NCBI RefSeq assembly: GCF_000262045.1
Contig: NZ_AJVF01000014.1
Coordinates: forward strand, 1 to 55,059
Direction: 5' to 3'
Origin: Bacillus siamensis KCTC 13613
GTDB taxonomy: Bacteria; Bacillota; Bacilli; Bacillales; Bacillaceae
DNA length: 55,059 bases
Part shown: one piece after another, positions 1-9,529 of the stretch
Numbering within the stretch: position 1 is the first letter of the stretch
Layout of the letters: each line of letters opens with the position of its first letter
Notes under the pieces: model-generated
What the model saw: only the letters and a program-made list of their open reading frames with translations
Databases searched by the model: none
What the model was told of the DNA's origin: nothing
Program-made: the position numbers and the translations under genes

Positions 1-60
1 GCTCTTCAGCGCCGATGGTAGTCGGGGGTTTCCCCCTGTGAGAGTAGGACGCCGCCAAGC
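1..60 (+). rRNA. rrf: 5S ribosomal RNA, 3' portion (5' end outside the window)
   Basis: The first 60 bases match the 3' half of the Bacillus 5S rRNA as I remember it, ending in GACGCCGCCAAGC, the strand that closes the terminal stem. The 5' part of the gene lies before the window. A strong terminator follows 14 bases later, so this is the last gene of an rRNA operon. By gene order it would be the counterpart of the B. subtilis operon upstream of csfB; that assignment is inference. Confidence 0.95.
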
Positions 61-73
61 GATCATAACGGTA

Positions 74-103
74 AAGGCAGCTCATCATGAGCTGCCTTTT
101 TTG
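74..103 (+). terminator. Terminator of the upstream rRNA operon
   Basis: An inverted repeat AAAGGCAGCTC / GAGCTGCCTTT encloses a short ATCAT loop and is followed by a run of T. This is a classic intrinsic terminator directly after the 5S gene. Confidence 0.92.
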
Positions 104-183
104 TTTTGAATAAAAACAATACAAACACCGAAATACGGCAACGCCCATATACTAATTGCAAACTTCAAAAAGGTCCAAATTGT

Positions 184-213
184 GTATACAATCAATGGCT
201 TCAGGGAAGGCTA
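184..213 (+). promoter_or_regulatory. Candidate sigma-F promoter of csfB
   Basis: GTATA at 184-188 and GGGAAGGCTA at 204-213 are separated by 15 bases. Against the sigma-F consensus GYWTA and GGNRANANTW as I remember it, only one -10 position differs. The start of transcription would fall just before the GGAGGTGGG ribosome site at 221, giving a very short leader. csfB is a known forespore sigma-F gene in B. subtilis. Confidence 0.55.
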
Positions 214-234
214 TTCATACGGAGGTGGGCACAA

Positions 235-429
235 ATGAATGAAACGTCCAGCCATGAAGAAACATGTATTGTGTGTGAAACTAAAAAAAGCAGGGGTATT
301 CATATTTATACGAAATTTATATGTTTAGAGTGTGAGAAGAAAGTAGTTTCAACTCCAACCTCTGATCCGAATTATGAATTTTTCGTTCGTAAACTGAAAA
401 GCCTTCATACACCGACATTATATTCTTAA
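235..429 (+). CDS. csfB: Anti-sigma-G/sigma-E factor Gin (CsfB)
   Basis: This is a 64-residue zinc-finger protein with two CxxC pairs (C11/C14 and C30/C33). In B. subtilis, CsfB (Gin) is made in the forespore under sigma-F and inhibits sigma-G, and also sigma-E, so late sigma factors do not act early or in the wrong compartment. I placed the start at the ATG at 235 because GGAGGTGGG lies five bases upstream; the frame is open further upstream, but a longer form would run through the candidate promoter. The gene stands alone between the rRNA terminator and xpaC. The length equals that of the known protein. Confidence 0.93.
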   Translation: MNETSSHEETCIVCETKKSRGIHIYTKFICLECEKKVVSTPTSDPNYEFFVRKLKSLHTPTLYS

Positions 430-451
430 CCCTGAAAAGGGTCTTTTTTTT
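430..451 (+). terminator. Short terminator after csfB
   Basis: CCCTG-AAAA-GGG is followed by TC and eight T. The stem is short, only a few GC pairs, so termination may be partial. Confidence 0.55.
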
Positions 452-475
452 GCTTTAAAATAAGGGAGTAGTTTT

Positions 476-504
476 TTCACTTTTTATAAAAGAACTGATA
501 CGAT
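476..504 (+). promoter_or_regulatory. Candidate sigma-A promoter of xpaC-yaaN
   Basis: TTCACT at 476-481 and TACGAT at 499-504 are separated by 17 bases. Both hexamers differ from consensus in two or three positions, so the site is plausible but not strong. Confidence 0.42.
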
Positions 505-580
505 AAGAAGAGGAACTTGTTTAGAAATGGAATGTAATAGATAATACTGATAAAAGTGAATAAATAGGAGTCGATCTAAT

Positions 581-1195
581 ATGAAACCGTTTATTCAATA
601 TATGAAATGGATGCTTTGCGGCAGCGCGGTTTTTGTATTAGCGGGAACAGCCGCTTTTACGATAGGGCATCAGCCTTTTCTGTATTCGCTTTTATACGGA
701 GCAGCAGGCGGAACTGCCGTCAGTATGGCCGGACTGTGGAATGCGAAGCGCCTCTTTTTAAAAAAACACCGGCTGACAAGAAAAGAATATACTTATATCA
801 AGGAAAATCTTGAGGAAGCAAGAAATAAAATCGTTCGATTACGCAGGGCGCTTTTTCGCTCTAAAAGTATACAAATGCTGAAGCAGAATGCAGAGATACT
901 GCGGATAACCCGGCGGATATATCTGCTCACAAAGCAGGAGCCGAAGCGTTTTTATCAGGCGGAGCGTTTCTATTATCAAACGCTTGATTCTGTTGTGGAG
1001 CTGACTGAAAAGTATGCTCTGCTCTCATCACAGCCGCGAAAAAATAAAGATTTATCAATGTCCTTGAGTCAGACAAGGATGACTCTTGCGGAGCTTGCCA
1101 GGCGGCTGGAAGAGGATCTTCATGAACTGATGAAGGAAGACATCGATGATCTGCATTTTGAATTAGATATGGCAAAGCAGTCACTGAGAAAGTAA
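581..1195 (+). CDS. xpaC: XpaC family membrane-associated protein
   Basis: The 204-residue protein matches XpaC of B. subtilis. The family name comes from hydrolysis of a bromo-chloro-indolyl phosphate dye; the physiological role is not established. Two hydrophobic stretches (about residues 12-28 and 33-53) suggest membrane anchoring. The rest is charged and probably helical, rich in Arg, Lys and Glu (about 65-200). AATAGGAG precedes the ATG. The yaaN gene starts 15 bases downstream, so the two are very likely co-transcribed. The same XpaC-TelA pairing occurs in other bacteria, which hints at one shared function at the membrane. Confidence 0.85.
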   Translation: MKPFIQYMKWMLCGSAVFVLAGTAAFTIGHQPFLYSLLYGAAGGTAVSMAGLWNAKRLFLKKHRLTRKEYTYIKENLEEARNKIVRLRRALFRSKSIQMLKQNAEILRITRRIYLLTKQEPKRFYQAERFYYQTLDSVVELTEKYALLSSQPRKNKDLSMSLSQTRMTLAELARRLEEDLHELMKEDIDDLHFELDMAKQSLRK

Positions 1196-1210
1196 GAAAG
1201 GGGGAAGGAA

Positions 1211-2329
1211 ATGGCCAAAGACCGTTCCGATGATATCATGGGCGCTCAAAATGATCAGGCTGATCTAAAGCTTGCAGATACGCTGCCGGAAGAAAAAAGA
1301 GAAGCGGCACTTCAGCTCGCTGAAAAACTGGATCCCGGGAACATGCAAAGCATTGTTCTATTTGGTTCACAGGCGCAGGCGAATCTTCTTGAATTTTCCC
1401 ATACGATGATAGAGCATGTGCAAGGAAAAGATGCAGGAGAGATGGGACAGATACTGTCTGATTTGATGAGAAAGCTTGACCAGGTAAACCCCGATGATCT
1501 GCAGATGAAAAACAAAGGATTCTTTGCCCGTTTGTTCAAAAGGGTATCCGGCTCTGTACAAGAAGTGCTTTCGAAATATCAAAAGACCAGTGTGCAGATT
1601 GACCGTATCAGCAGAAGGCTCGAACTTTCTAAAAATGGGCTGTTGAGTGATAATAAAAGGTTAGATCAGCTGTATGCCCAAAATAAACGATACTTTTCTG
1701 ACTTAAATATGTATATAGCAGCGGGTGAATTAAAGTTAGATGAGCTGAAAACAAAGCTGATTCCCGAAGCGGTAAGAAAAGCTGAATTAGGGGAACACAA
1801 TCAAATGGCCGCTCAGGAAGTTAATGACCTTCGCCAGTTTGCCGGCCGTCTGGATAAGAGAGTGCATGATCTGCTGCTGAGCAGGCAGATTACGCTTCAG
1901 AGTGCGCCGCAAATCCGTCTGATTCAAAACACGAATCAGGCACTGGCAGAGAAAATTCAGTCCTCCATTGTTACGGCTATTCCTTTATGGAAGAATCAAG
2001 TCGCCATCGCCCTGACACTAATGAAGCAGCAGAGTGCGGCAGATGCGCAGCAGAAGGCGGCGGATACGACGAATCAATTGCTCCTGAAAAATGCGGAGCT
2101 TTTGAAAACAAGTACAGTCGAGACCGCCAAAGCCAATGAGCGCGGACTTGTTGAGGCAGATACCTTAAAAAAAGTGCAGGAAAGTTTAGTCACCACACTG
2201 GAAGAAATCATGTCTATTCAAGAAGAAGGCAGGATGAAGCGCAGGCGGGCCGAGGAGGAGCTCATGATCATGGAAGGCGATTTGAAAAAGAAACTGCTTA
2301 ATATGAAGTCCGGCCGGGAGAATGGCTAG
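1211..2329 (+). CDS. yaaN: TelA-like protein YaaN (toxic-anion resistance family)
   Basis: The 372-residue soluble protein belongs to the TelA family (YaaN in B. subtilis), linked in some bacteria to tellurite and other toxic-anion resistance and to cell-envelope stress. The sequence is almost entirely helical and charged, with heptad-like stretches around residues 100-215 and 275-365, so long coiled coils are likely; I see no catalytic motif. AAGGGGGAAGGAA stands directly before the ATG. The gene follows xpaC closely. The molecular function is unknown. Confidence 0.85.
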   Translation: MAKDRSDDIMGAQNDQADLKLADTLPEEKREAALQLAEKLDPGNMQSIVLFGSQAQANLLEFSHTMIEHVQGKDAGEMGQILSDLMRKLDQVNPDDLQMKNKGFFARLFKRVSGSVQEVLSKYQKTSVQIDRISRRLELSKNGLLSDNKRLDQLYAQNKRYFSDLNMYIAAGELKLDELKTKLIPEAVRKAELGEHNQMAAQEVNDLRQFAGRLDKRVHDLLLSRQITLQSAPQIRLIQNTNQALAEKIQSSIVTAIPLWKNQVAIALTLMKQQSAADAQQKAADTTNQLLLKNAELLKTSTVETAKANERGLVEADTLKKVQESLVTTLEEIMSIQEEGRMKRRRAEEELMIMEGDLKKKLLNMKSGRENG

Positions 2330-2407
2330 TTGGCAAAAAGTCTTAGCTTTAAGTTGGCTCACAGGCACGATATAATAAGAAAGACAGGCAAAGGATTTGT
2401 TTAAAAT

Positions 2408-3841
2408 ATGGACACACCTTTATATACAGCGCTGCTGAAGCACGCGCACCGAAATACGTATTCTTTTCATGTTCCGGGACATCACAATGGAGATGTCTTT
2501 TTTGATGAAGCCAGATCTGTATATCAATCTCTTTTATCTATTGATATGACTGAGATTACAGGGCTTGATGACTTACATCACCCGACGGGAGTCATCAAGG
2601 AAGCACAGGAATTGTTGAGCAGGCTATACGGCTCTCAGGAAAGCTACTTTCTCGTCAATGGAACGACTGCCGGCAATCTGGCGATGATTTTAGCTGTTTG
2701 TGAACCGGGCGAACCCATTCTGATCCAGCGTAATTGTCACAAGTCTGTTTTCCATGCGGTGGCAATGGCCGGAGCCAAGCCGGTGTATTTAGCGCCGGAA
2801 ATTGATAAAAACATGCATGTGCCGGCCCATGTATCCCTTCCGGTCATTGAAAAAGCGTTAGCGTCATATCCGAATGCGAAAGGCCTTGTTCTGACTAATC
2901 CGACTTACTACGGTCATGCTGCCGACTTGACCGCGGCAGTTAACAAAGCCCATTCATACGGCGTTCCTGTACTGGTGGATGAGGCTCATGGCGCTCACTT
3001 TGTGTTAGGTGAACCGTTCCCGCCATCATCATTAGATATGGGAGCGGATGCCGCTGTTCAATCGGCTCACAAAACGCTTCCGGCTATGACGATGGGATCT
3101 TACTTTCATTTAAACAGCACCCGCATTGACAGAGATCGATTAACCTATTATTTAAGCAGTTTGCAAAGCAGCAGCCCGTCATATCCGATAATGGCCTCTT
3201 TAGATACGGCGCGCGCTTATGTTCAGGATATCGCTGAAAAAGGGACACTCCCCGGTCATATGGCGCATATTGAACAAATCAAACGAATGTTCGCATCAAT
3301 TTCTTCTATTGAAATGATCGAACCTTCCGGATTTGGGCTCAGGGCGGACCCGTTAAAATTCATTCTTCGGTCAAAGCTCGGACATTCCGGCTATTCATTA
3401 CAAAGTATGTTGGAGAGTGAAGGCATTGTTGCCGAGCTGGCTGACGAGTACCAAGTATTGCTCGTCCTGCCGATAGGCGGCCGGCGGATGATAGAACAGG
3501 AAACCGTTAGAAACATACAGAGGAAACTGGAGAATACACCGCCCGATAAATTGCCGGATACCGTGAATTGGACCTTTCCGTCCATTTCGACACTTGAATA
3601 TCCGCAAAATGAGATGCGGAAGTTTACAAAAGAGCTTACGGATATAAATAAGGCGGCCGGGCGCTTGCACGCGGGGAATATTATTCCCTATCCCCCGGGA
3701 ATTCCGCTGATCATGGACGGAGAACGGATAACAGAAGAGATCGTACAAAAGCTTTCCCGTTTAATCGGCATGGACGCGCATATTCAAGGCTTGTTAAACG
3801 GGGAACAACTACTTGTTTATACAGAAGAGGAGAAATCATGA
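2408..3841 (+). CDS. yaaO: PLP-dependent Orn/Lys/Arg decarboxylase family protein YaaO
   Basis: The 477-residue protein is of the group III (fold type I) amino-acid decarboxylase family and is orthologous to B. subtilis YaaO. An early VPGHHNGD motif, a VDEAHGAHF segment and the pyridoxal-phosphate lysine in [10 protein letters not shown] (K222) are all visible. The substrate is not known for YaaO; arginine or lysine decarboxylation is the family's usual reaction. A possible promoter lies at 2348-2376 (TTTAAG, 17 bases, TATAAT). The ribosome site AAAGG is modest. The stop overlaps the tmk start by four bases (ATGA), which suggests translational coupling. Confidence 0.88.
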   Translation: MDTPLYTALLKHAHRNTYSFHVPGHHNGDVFFDEARSVYQSLLSIDMTEITGLDDLHHPTGVIKEAQELLSRLYGSQESYFLVNGTTAGNLAMILAVCEPGEPILIQRNCHKSVFHAVAMAGAKPVYLAPEIDKNMHVPAHVSLPVIEKALASYPNAKGLVLTNPTYYGHAADLTAAVNKAHSYGVPVLVDEAHGAHFVLGEPFPPSSLDMGADAAVQSAHKTLPAMTMGSYFHLNSTRIDRDRLTYYLSSLQSSSPSYPIMASLDTARAYVQDIAEKGTLPGHMAHIEQIKRMFASISSIEMIEPSGFGLRADPLKFILRSKLGHSGYSLQSMLESEGIVAELADEYQVLLVLPIGGRRMIEQETVRNIQRKLENTPPDKLPDTVNWTFPSISTLEYPQNEMRKFTKELTDINKAAGRLHAGNIIPYPPGIPLIMDGERITEEIVQKLSRLIGMDAHIQGLLNGEQLLVYTEEEKS

Positions 3842-4476
3842 GCGGTTTATTTATTACATTTGAAGGTCCTGAAGGCGCAGGGAAAACGACTGTGCTTCAG
3901 GAAGTGAAAGAGATTCTGTCGGCAAAGGGGCTTCCGGTAACAGCGACAAGAGAACCGGGCGGCATCGACATTGCGGAACAGATCAGAGAAGTGATCTTAA
4001 ATAAAAACAATACACTGATGGATGCAAAAACGGAGGCGCTGCTCTACGCCGCTGCGAGAAGACAGCATTTAGCCGAGAAGGTGCAGCCTGCATTGGAAGA
4101 AGGACGCATTGTGCTGTGCGATCGTTTTATCGACAGTTCGCTGGCTTATCAAGGCTATGCGAGAGGGCTCGGCATTGATGAAGTGCTTTCTATTAACCAG
4201 TTTGCAATCGGCGATACGATGCCTGATGTCACTATCTATTTTTCTATCGATCCGGAAGAAGGGCTGAAACGGATTACGTCGAATGATTCAAGAGAAAAGA
4301 ATCGTCTTGATCTTGAGGCCCTGCACTTTCACACGAAAGTACGGGAAGGATATCAAAAGGTGATGCAGCGTTTCCCTGAAAGATTTCATACAATCGACGC
4401 ATCGAAAAAGAAGGAACTCGTCATTCAGGACGTACTTCAGGTGATAAATGAAACATTGAAAAAAATTCAGTTGTGA
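3838..4476 (+). CDS. tmk: Thymidylate kinase
   Basis: Tmk converts dTMP to dTDP with ATP, an essential step of dTTP synthesis. The P-loop [11 protein letters not shown] covers residues 8-18, the ATREPGG motif follows at about residue 36, and [12 protein letters not shown] sits near residue 96; these are the standard family motifs. The length of 212 residues is normal. AGAGGAGAAATC precedes the ATG, which overlaps the yaaO stop. A gap of 70 bases with a candidate extended -10 element separates it from darA. Confidence 0.96.
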   Translation: MSGLFITFEGPEGAGKTTVLQEVKEILSAKGLPVTATREPGGIDIAEQIREVILNKNNTLMDAKTEALLYAAARRQHLAEKVQPALEEGRIVLCDRFIDSSLAYQGYARGLGIDEVLSINQFAIGDTMPDVTIYFSIDPEEGLKRITSNDSREKNRLDLEALHFHTKVREGYQKVMQRFPERFHTIDASKKKELVIQDVLQVINETLKKIQL

Positions 4477-4492
4477 CCTGTTTCTCATAAGT

Positions 4493-4876
<384 letters not shown>

Positions 4877-4888
4877 GGATTTGACGAC

Positions 4889-5329
4889 GTGAAAATAAAT
4901 TCTGACTTACGCACATTTATTGAGAAAAAGCAGCAGCCTGCTTATAAAGCGGCAGAGCTCTCCGGGACGTTTAAAAGTTCAATGGACAGCCAAAGCAGCA
5001 AGCTGAAATTTGACCAGCTGAGCAGGTTCTTAACGGATATAGAAACGTTCGGGAAAAGACTGACGAAGTCGAGGAACTTCAAAGACTTAGCGAAATTCAA
5101 AGGATTGGTAAAACGTTTTGTGAAAGAGGCCGTTGACAGCGGATTATCGCATGAAACGACGAAAAGCTTTGACCTGTACGGCAGCAGCCGGACCCTGGGG
5201 CTTGTGAAAGAAATAGATGAAAAGCTGCTCCAGCTGACGGAAGAGATGTTAGATCAGGAAAAACCGGCAATTGATTTGCTGGATCGAATCGGAGAAATAA
5301 AAGGTTTATTGATTAACCTTTACACATAG
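4889..5329 (+). CDS. yaaR: YaaR, DUF327 family protein
   Basis: The 146-residue protein of unknown function is conserved in Bacilli between darA and holB. It is predicted to be all-helical, with conserved segments KRLTKSRNFKDLAKFKGLVK and FVKEAVDSGLSHE in the middle. The start is GTG at 4889, preceded by AAGGAT; 146 residues is the B. subtilis length as I recall it. The conserved context suggests a link to replication or signalling, but that is only inference. Confidence 0.85.
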   Translation: MKINSDLRTFIEKKQQPAYKAAELSGTFKSSMDSQSSKLKFDQLSRFLTDIETFGKRLTKSRNFKDLAKFKGLVKRFVKEAVDSGLSHETTKSFDLYGSSRTLGLVKEIDEKLLQLTEEMLDQEKPAIDLLDRIGEIKGLLINLYT

Positions 5330-5340
5330 AGAGTGATACA

Positions 5341-6330
5341 ATGGCAATATCATGGAAGGAAATGACCGGGCAGCAGCCCAGAGTGATGCGTCTTTTGCAT
5401 AATAGCATTGAAAAGAAAAGGCTTTCTCACGCATATCTGTTTGAAGGCAAAAAAGGTACTGGCAAATTGGATGCCGCACTGCTTCTCGCAAAAAGCTTTT
5501 TTTGCCTTGAAGACGGGACTGAGCCTTGCGGGGAGTGCCGGAACTGCAAGCGTATTGATTCCGGAAACCACCCCGACCTGCATGTGGTTCAGCCCGACGG
5601 ATTATCCATTAAAAAAGCTCAGATCCAATCGCTTCAGGAGGAGTTTTCTAAAACAGGACTGGAATCGCATAAAAAGCTGTACATTATATCCCATGCGGAT
5701 CAAATGACGACAAATGCGGCAAACAGTCTGCTGAAATTTTTAGAGGAGCCGAGTCAAGACACTATCGCTATTCTGATTACTGAGCAGCTCCACAGAATAT
5801 TGGATACCATCGTTTCGAGATGCCAGGTTCTTCCGTTTCAGCCGCTTCAGCCGAAAGCAATAGAAGAAAGGCTGGTTGAACAGGAAGTAAGCCCTCACAT
5901 GGCCAGACTCTTAGCAAATATGACAAATAATATTGCGGAAGCAGTCGAATTAAGTCGAAATGATGAGTTTGCAGAGTCCAGAGCGAAAGTGATAAAATTG
6001 TATGAAGTCTTACATCAGCGGAAAGGACATGCCTTTTTCTTCATTCAGGATCAGTGGGTGCCCTTTTTCAAAGAAAAAACCCATCAAGAAATGGGTCTTG
6101 ATATGCTCTTATTGATATACCGTGATGTATTATCCATCCAAATTGGAAATGAAGATAAACTGATTTATCAAGACTTATTCCAATCAATAAAACAGCATGC
6201 GCTGCAATTTACACAAGAAAGCGTTACGAACCAAATTCTCGCTGTTTTAGAAGCAAAAAAACGGCTTCATTCCAATGTGAATACACAGGGATTAATGGAG
6301 CACTTGGTGTTAACGTTGCAGGAGGGATAA
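5341..6330 (+). CDS. holB: DNA polymerase III delta' subunit
   Basis: HolB is a clamp-loader subunit: with tau and delta it opens the sliding clamp and places it on DNA. The 329-residue protein shows a degenerate Walker A (FEGKKGTGKLDAA, about residues 35-47). Four cysteines (C-x8-C-x2-C-x2-C in CLEDGTEPCGECRNC) form the zinc module. TIVSRCQVLPF carries the SRC sensor motif. The degenerate P-loop fits delta', which does not hydrolyse ATP. It starts 11 bases after yaaR. Confidence 0.94.
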   Translation: MAISWKEMTGQQPRVMRLLHNSIEKKRLSHAYLFEGKKGTGKLDAALLLAKSFFCLEDGTEPCGECRNCKRIDSGNHPDLHVVQPDGLSIKKAQIQSLQEEFSKTGLESHKKLYIISHADQMTTNAANSLLKFLEEPSQDTIAILITEQLHRILDTIVSRCQVLPFQPLQPKAIEERLVEQEVSPHMARLLANMTNNIAEAVELSRNDEFAESRAKVIKLYEVLHQRKGHAFFFIQDQWVPFFKEKTHQEMGLDMLLLIYRDVLSIQIGNEDKLIYQDLFQSIKQHALQFTQESVTNQILAVLEAKKRLHSNVNTQGLMEHLVLTLQEG

Positions 6331-6332
6331 GC

Positions 6333-7160
6333 TTGTACAACGTAATAGGCGTCCGCTTTAAAAAAGCGGGGAAAATTTATTATTTTGATCCGAACGGATT
6401 TGATATAGAACAGGACAGCTGCGTCATTGTTGAAACTGTAAGAGGTGTCGAATACGGGCAGGTTGTCATCGCAAATAAACAAGTGGACGAGCATGATGTT
6501 GTGCTTCCGCTTCGAAAGGTCATTCGCGTTGCTGATGAACGCGATCTTCTCATTGTAGAAGAAAACAAACAAGAGGCCCTGTCCGCCTTTGAAGTCTGTC
6601 AGAAAAAAGTAGCTGACCACGGCTTAGATATGAAACTCGTTGATGTTGAGTTTACGTTTGACCGCAATAAAGTCATTTTTTACTTCACGGCTGACGGACG
6701 GGTTGATTTCAGGGAATTGGTCAAAGACTTGGCTTCTATCTTTAAAACAAGAATCGAGTTGCGCCAAATCGGTGTGAGGGACGAGGCGAAAATGCTCGGC
6801 GGTATCGGCCCGTGCGGGAGAATGCTTTGCTGCTCCACGTTCCTCGGTGATTTTGAACCGGTATCCATCAAAATGGCAAAGGATCAAAATTTATCGTTGA
6901 ACCCGACGAAAATTTCCGGTCTGTGCGGCCGTTTGATGTGCTGTTTAAAGTACGAAAATGATGAGTATGAGACGGCAAAAGAACAGCTGCCGGATTTAGG
7001 CGAAATGATTACGACGGCAAACGGCCCCGCAAAGGTTGTCGGTCTTAATATTCTGGAACGGGTGCTTCAGGTGGAACTGAAGAATCGTGAAAAAGTGATA
7101 GAATATACTTGGGAAGAGCTCTTGGAAGAGGGCGTCGTATCCGCACAAACCACAGATTAA
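6333..7160 (+). CDS. ricT: RicT (YaaT), Y-complex Fe-S protein, PSP1 domain
   Basis: The 275-residue PSP1-domain protein is RicT. In B. subtilis it forms a complex with RicA and RicF that carries iron-sulphur clusters, stimulates RNase Y processing and affects competence, sporulation and biofilm formation. Two cysteine clusters are visible: CGRMLCC near residue 165 and CGRLMCC near residue 200. The start codon is TTG at 6333, two bases after holB ends, with GGAGGGATAAGC as ribosome site. Length agrees with the family. Confidence 0.93.
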   Translation: MYNVIGVRFKKAGKIYYFDPNGFDIEQDSCVIVETVRGVEYGQVVIANKQVDEHDVVLPLRKVIRVADERDLLIVEENKQEALSAFEVCQKKVADHGLDMKLVDVEFTFDRNKVIFYFTADGRVDFRELVKDLASIFKTRIELRQIGVRDEAKMLGGIGPCGRMLCCSTFLGDFEPVSIKMAKDQNLSLNPTKISGLCGRLMCCLKYENDEYETAKEQLPDLGEMITTANGPAKVVGLNILERVLQVELKNREKVIEYTWEELLEEGVVSAQTTD

Positions 7161-7174
7161 CGAGGTGTGGAACC

Positions 7175-7534
7175 TTGGATAAAAAAGAGTTATTTGATAC
7201 TGTCATAAACCTGGAGGAACAAATCGGTTCGCTGTACCGTCAGCTGGGTGACTTAAAGCAGCATATCGGCGAAATGATTGAAGAGAATCACCATCTTCAG
7301 CTTGAAAACAAGCATTTGCGTAAGCGGCTTGATGACACGACAGAGCAAATTGAGCAATTCAAAGCCGATCAGAAAGAAACAAAAACACAGAAGGCAGAGC
7401 AAAGTGATATAGGAGAAGGCTACGACAATCTGGCCCGGCTGTATCAAGAAGGCTTTCATATTTGCAACGTCCATTATGGGAGCGTCCGCAAGGGAGATTG
7501 CCTTTTTTGTCTGTCCTTCTTAAATAAAAAATGA
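7175..7534 (+). CDS. yabA: Replication initiation control protein YabA
   Basis: YabA binds DnaA and the clamp DnaN and prevents over-initiation of replication. The 119-residue protein has an N-terminal coiled coil with heptad leucines (about residues 1-60) and a C-terminal zinc site made by HICN and CLFC (H-x-C ... C-x2-C). I chose the TTG at 7175 because GAGGTGTGG lies just before it and the length then equals that of B. subtilis YabA; an upstream in-frame ATG lies inside ricT and has no such site. A strong terminator follows. Confidence 0.94.
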   Translation: MDKKELFDTVINLEEQIGSLYRQLGDLKQHIGEMIEENHHLQLENKHLRKRLDDTTEQIEQFKADQKETKTQKAEQSDIGEGYDNLARLYQEGFHICNVHYGSVRKGDCLFCLSFLNKK

Positions 7535-7538
7535 GGAA

Positions 7539-7568
7539 AAGGCTTCCGCTGATGTCGGAAGCCTTTTT
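7539..7568 (+). terminator. Terminator after yabA
   Basis: AAGGCTTCCG / CGGAAGCCTT form a perfect 10-bp stem with a 7-base loop and a T run. It closes the darA-yabA unit. Confidence 0.93.
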
Positions 7569-7594
7569 CAAAGAGTGCCGAAAGGAATAAGATT

Positions 7595-8338
7595 ATGGTT
7601 TCATTACGTGATGATGAAAGATTGGATTACTTATTAGCAGAGGACATGAAAATTGTACAGAGCCCGACGGTTTTCGCTTTTTCATTAGATGCCGTGCTGC
7701 TGTCTAAGTTTGCATACGTTCCGATTCAAAAGGGAAACATCGTTGATTTATGTACGGGGAATGGAATTGTGCCGCTTCTGCTCAGTACAAGGTCAAAGGC
7801 GGATATCACCGGGGTTGAAATTCAGGAGCGTTTGTATGATATGGCGCTCCGAAGCGTGGAATACAACGGGCTGGGCGGTCAGATCAGACTCATTCATGAT
7901 GATCTGAAAAATATGCCGGAAAGACTCGGACATAATAAATATGATGTTGTCACCTGCAATCCGCCTTATTTTAAAACACCGAAAGAGGCTGAGCAGAACC
8001 TGAACGAACATCTCAGAATCGCAAGGCACGAAATTCTTTGCACGCTTGAAGATGTAATTTCCGTCAGCAGCAAACTGTTGAAGCAAGGCGGGAAAGCGGC
8101 GCTCGTTCATCGGCCGGGCCGGCTTTTGGAAATCTTTGAATTAATGAAAGCGTACCGAATAGAACCAAAGCGGGTTCAGTTTATCTATCCGAAACAAGGA
8201 AAAGAAGCGAACACTATTTTGGTTGAAGGAATTAAAGGCGGCCGCCCTGATCTCAAAATTCTTCCTCCGCTGTTTGTATATGATGAACAAAATGAATATA
8301 CGAAAGAGATCCGCACGATTTTATATGGAGACAAATAG
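7595..8338 (+). CDS. trmN6: tRNA1(Val) adenine-37 N6-methyltransferase family protein (YabB)
   Basis: The 247-residue class I methyltransferase is B. subtilis YabB, family TrmN6, which methylates A37 of valine tRNA in E. coli. The SAM-binding motif [13 protein letters not shown] (about residues 48-60) and the N6-adenine catalytic motif CNPPYF (about residues 125-130) are both present. AAAGGAATAAGATT is the ribosome site. The yazA gene overlaps its 3' end by 14 bases. The target in Bacillus is inferred from the family. Confidence 0.88.
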   Translation: MVSLRDDERLDYLLAEDMKIVQSPTVFAFSLDAVLLSKFAYVPIQKGNIVDLCTGNGIVPLLLSTRSKADITGVEIQERLYDMALRSVEYNGLGGQIRLIHDDLKNMPERLGHNKYDVVTCNPPYFKTPKEAEQNLNEHLRIARHEILCTLEDVISVSSKLLKQGGKAALVHRPGRLLEIFELMKAYRIEPKRVQFIYPKQGKEANTILVEGIKGGRPDLKILPPLFVYDEQNEYTKEIRTILYGDK

Positions 8339-8624
8339 TCATTTCTTTTATGTGCTGCTGTGCAATGACAACAGTCTTTACGCCGGTTATACAAATGATC
8401 TGCAAAAACGGCTGAAAACCCACAATGAGGGAAAGGGCGCGAAGTACACAAGGGCGCGGAGGCCGGTTTCGTTATGCCATGCGGAATCATTTGACACAAA
8501 ACGGGAAGCCATGCAGGCGGAATACCGTTTTAAGCAGCTAACTCGAAAGAAAAAAGAACAATATATAGAAGAAAAACGAAGCAACAAGGAGGCTGTATAT
8601 GTTAAGTCGCCAGATGAGTTTTAA
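8325..8624 (+). CDS. yazA: GIY-YIG endonuclease-fold protein YazA
   Basis: The 99-residue protein is a single GIY-YIG domain. YVLLC, SLYAGYT and an Arg-rich stretch (residues 22-45) correspond to the family core, as in UvrC N-terminal-like and YhbQ proteins. The function is unknown. I chose the ATG at 8325, inside the end of trmN6, because the family is about this long; a longer in-frame reading would extend through the methyltransferase gene and is not credible. The following rsmI starts inside its 3' end, so all three genes are chained. Confidence 0.85.
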   Translation: METNSHFFYVLLCNDNSLYAGYTNDLQKRLKTHNEGKGAKYTRARRPVSLCHAESFDTKREAMQAEYRFKQLTRKKKEQYIEEKRSNKEAVYVKSPDEF

Positions 8625-9480
8625 CGGAAAATCTGAAATGGGAATCCTTTATCTTGTTCCTACACCGATCGGCAACTTGGAGGACATGACCTTTCGTGCA
8701 GTGGAGACGCTGAAATCGGTCGATGTCATAGCTGCCGAAGATACGAGACAGACGAAAAAGCTGTGCCACGTCTATGACATAGAAACATCTCTTACCAGTT
8801 ATCATGAACACAACAAAGAAAGCAGTGGCCATAAAATTATTGAATGGATGAAAAACGGAAAGAATGTGGCTTTGGTCAGTGACGCCGGTATGCCGACAAT
8901 TTCCGACCCGGGGGCTGAGATTGTAAGAGATTTTACCCAAATCGGCGGTTATGTCGTTCCGCTTCCCGGTGCAAATGCGGCCTTAACCGCGCTGACCGCA
9001 TCAGGCATCACCCCGCAGCCGTTTTTCTTCTACGGATTCTTAAACAGACAGAAGAAAGAAAAGAAGAAAGAACTCGAAATCCTGAAAAAACGCCAGGAAA
9101 CGATGATTTTTTACGAAGCGCCGCACAGATTAAAAGAAACATTAACCGCCATGCATGACGTTTTAGGAAATCGAAACATCGCCGTCACGAGAGAATTAAC
9201 GAAAAAGTACGAGGAATTTATCAGAGGAACGGTCGCCGAGGTGCTTGAATGGGCAAATGAAGATCAAATCCGCGGTGAGTTCTGTCTCGTTGTCGAAGGC
9301 AATCAAGCCACTGAACCGGATGAAGATGACAAGCCTTGGTGGACGGAGCTTTCTGAGAAAGAGCATGTGGAGCATTACATAAACGAAGGAGCATCTTCCA
9401 AACAGGCCATAAAACAAACAGCGGTAGATCGGAACGTTCCGAAACGCGAGATTTATGACGCTTATCACATTCAATCATAA
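8599..9480 (+). CDS. rsmI: 16S rRNA 2'-O-ribose C1402 methyltransferase
   Basis: RsmI methylates the ribose of C1402 in the ribosomal decoding centre. The 293-residue protein has the tetrapyrrole-methylase fold: LVPTPIGNLEDMTFRA at the start, AAEDTRQTKKL near residue 48, and LVSDAGMPTISDPG near residue 93 are the family signatures. AAGGAGG lies six bases before the ATG at 8599. It overlaps yazA by 26 bases. It ends against the convergent abrB gene, with a shared two-way terminator. Confidence 0.94.
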   Translation: MLSRQMSFNGKSEMGILYLVPTPIGNLEDMTFRAVETLKSVDVIAAEDTRQTKKLCHVYDIETSLTSYHEHNKESSGHKIIEWMKNGKNVALVSDAGMPTISDPGAEIVRDFTQIGGYVVPLPGANAALTALTASGITPQPFFFYGFLNRQKKEKKKELEILKKRQETMIFYEAPHRLKETLTAMHDVLGNRNIAVTRELTKKYEEFIRGTVAEVLEWANEDQIRGEFCLVVEGNQATEPDEDDKPWWTELSEKEHVEHYINEGASSKQAIKQTAVDRNVPKREIYDAYHIQS

Positions 9481-9481
9481 A

Positions 9482-9517
9482 AAAAACCGTTCTTGTATCG
9501 TAACAAGAACGGTTTTT
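9482..9517. terminator. Bidirectional terminator between rsmI and abrB
   Basis: AAAAACCGTTCTTGT and ACAAGAACGGTTTTT form a long stem with A on one side and T on the other, so it can end transcripts from both directions. It sits exactly between the two convergent genes. Confidence 0.92.
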
Positions 9518-9529
9518 GTATGAAATAAC

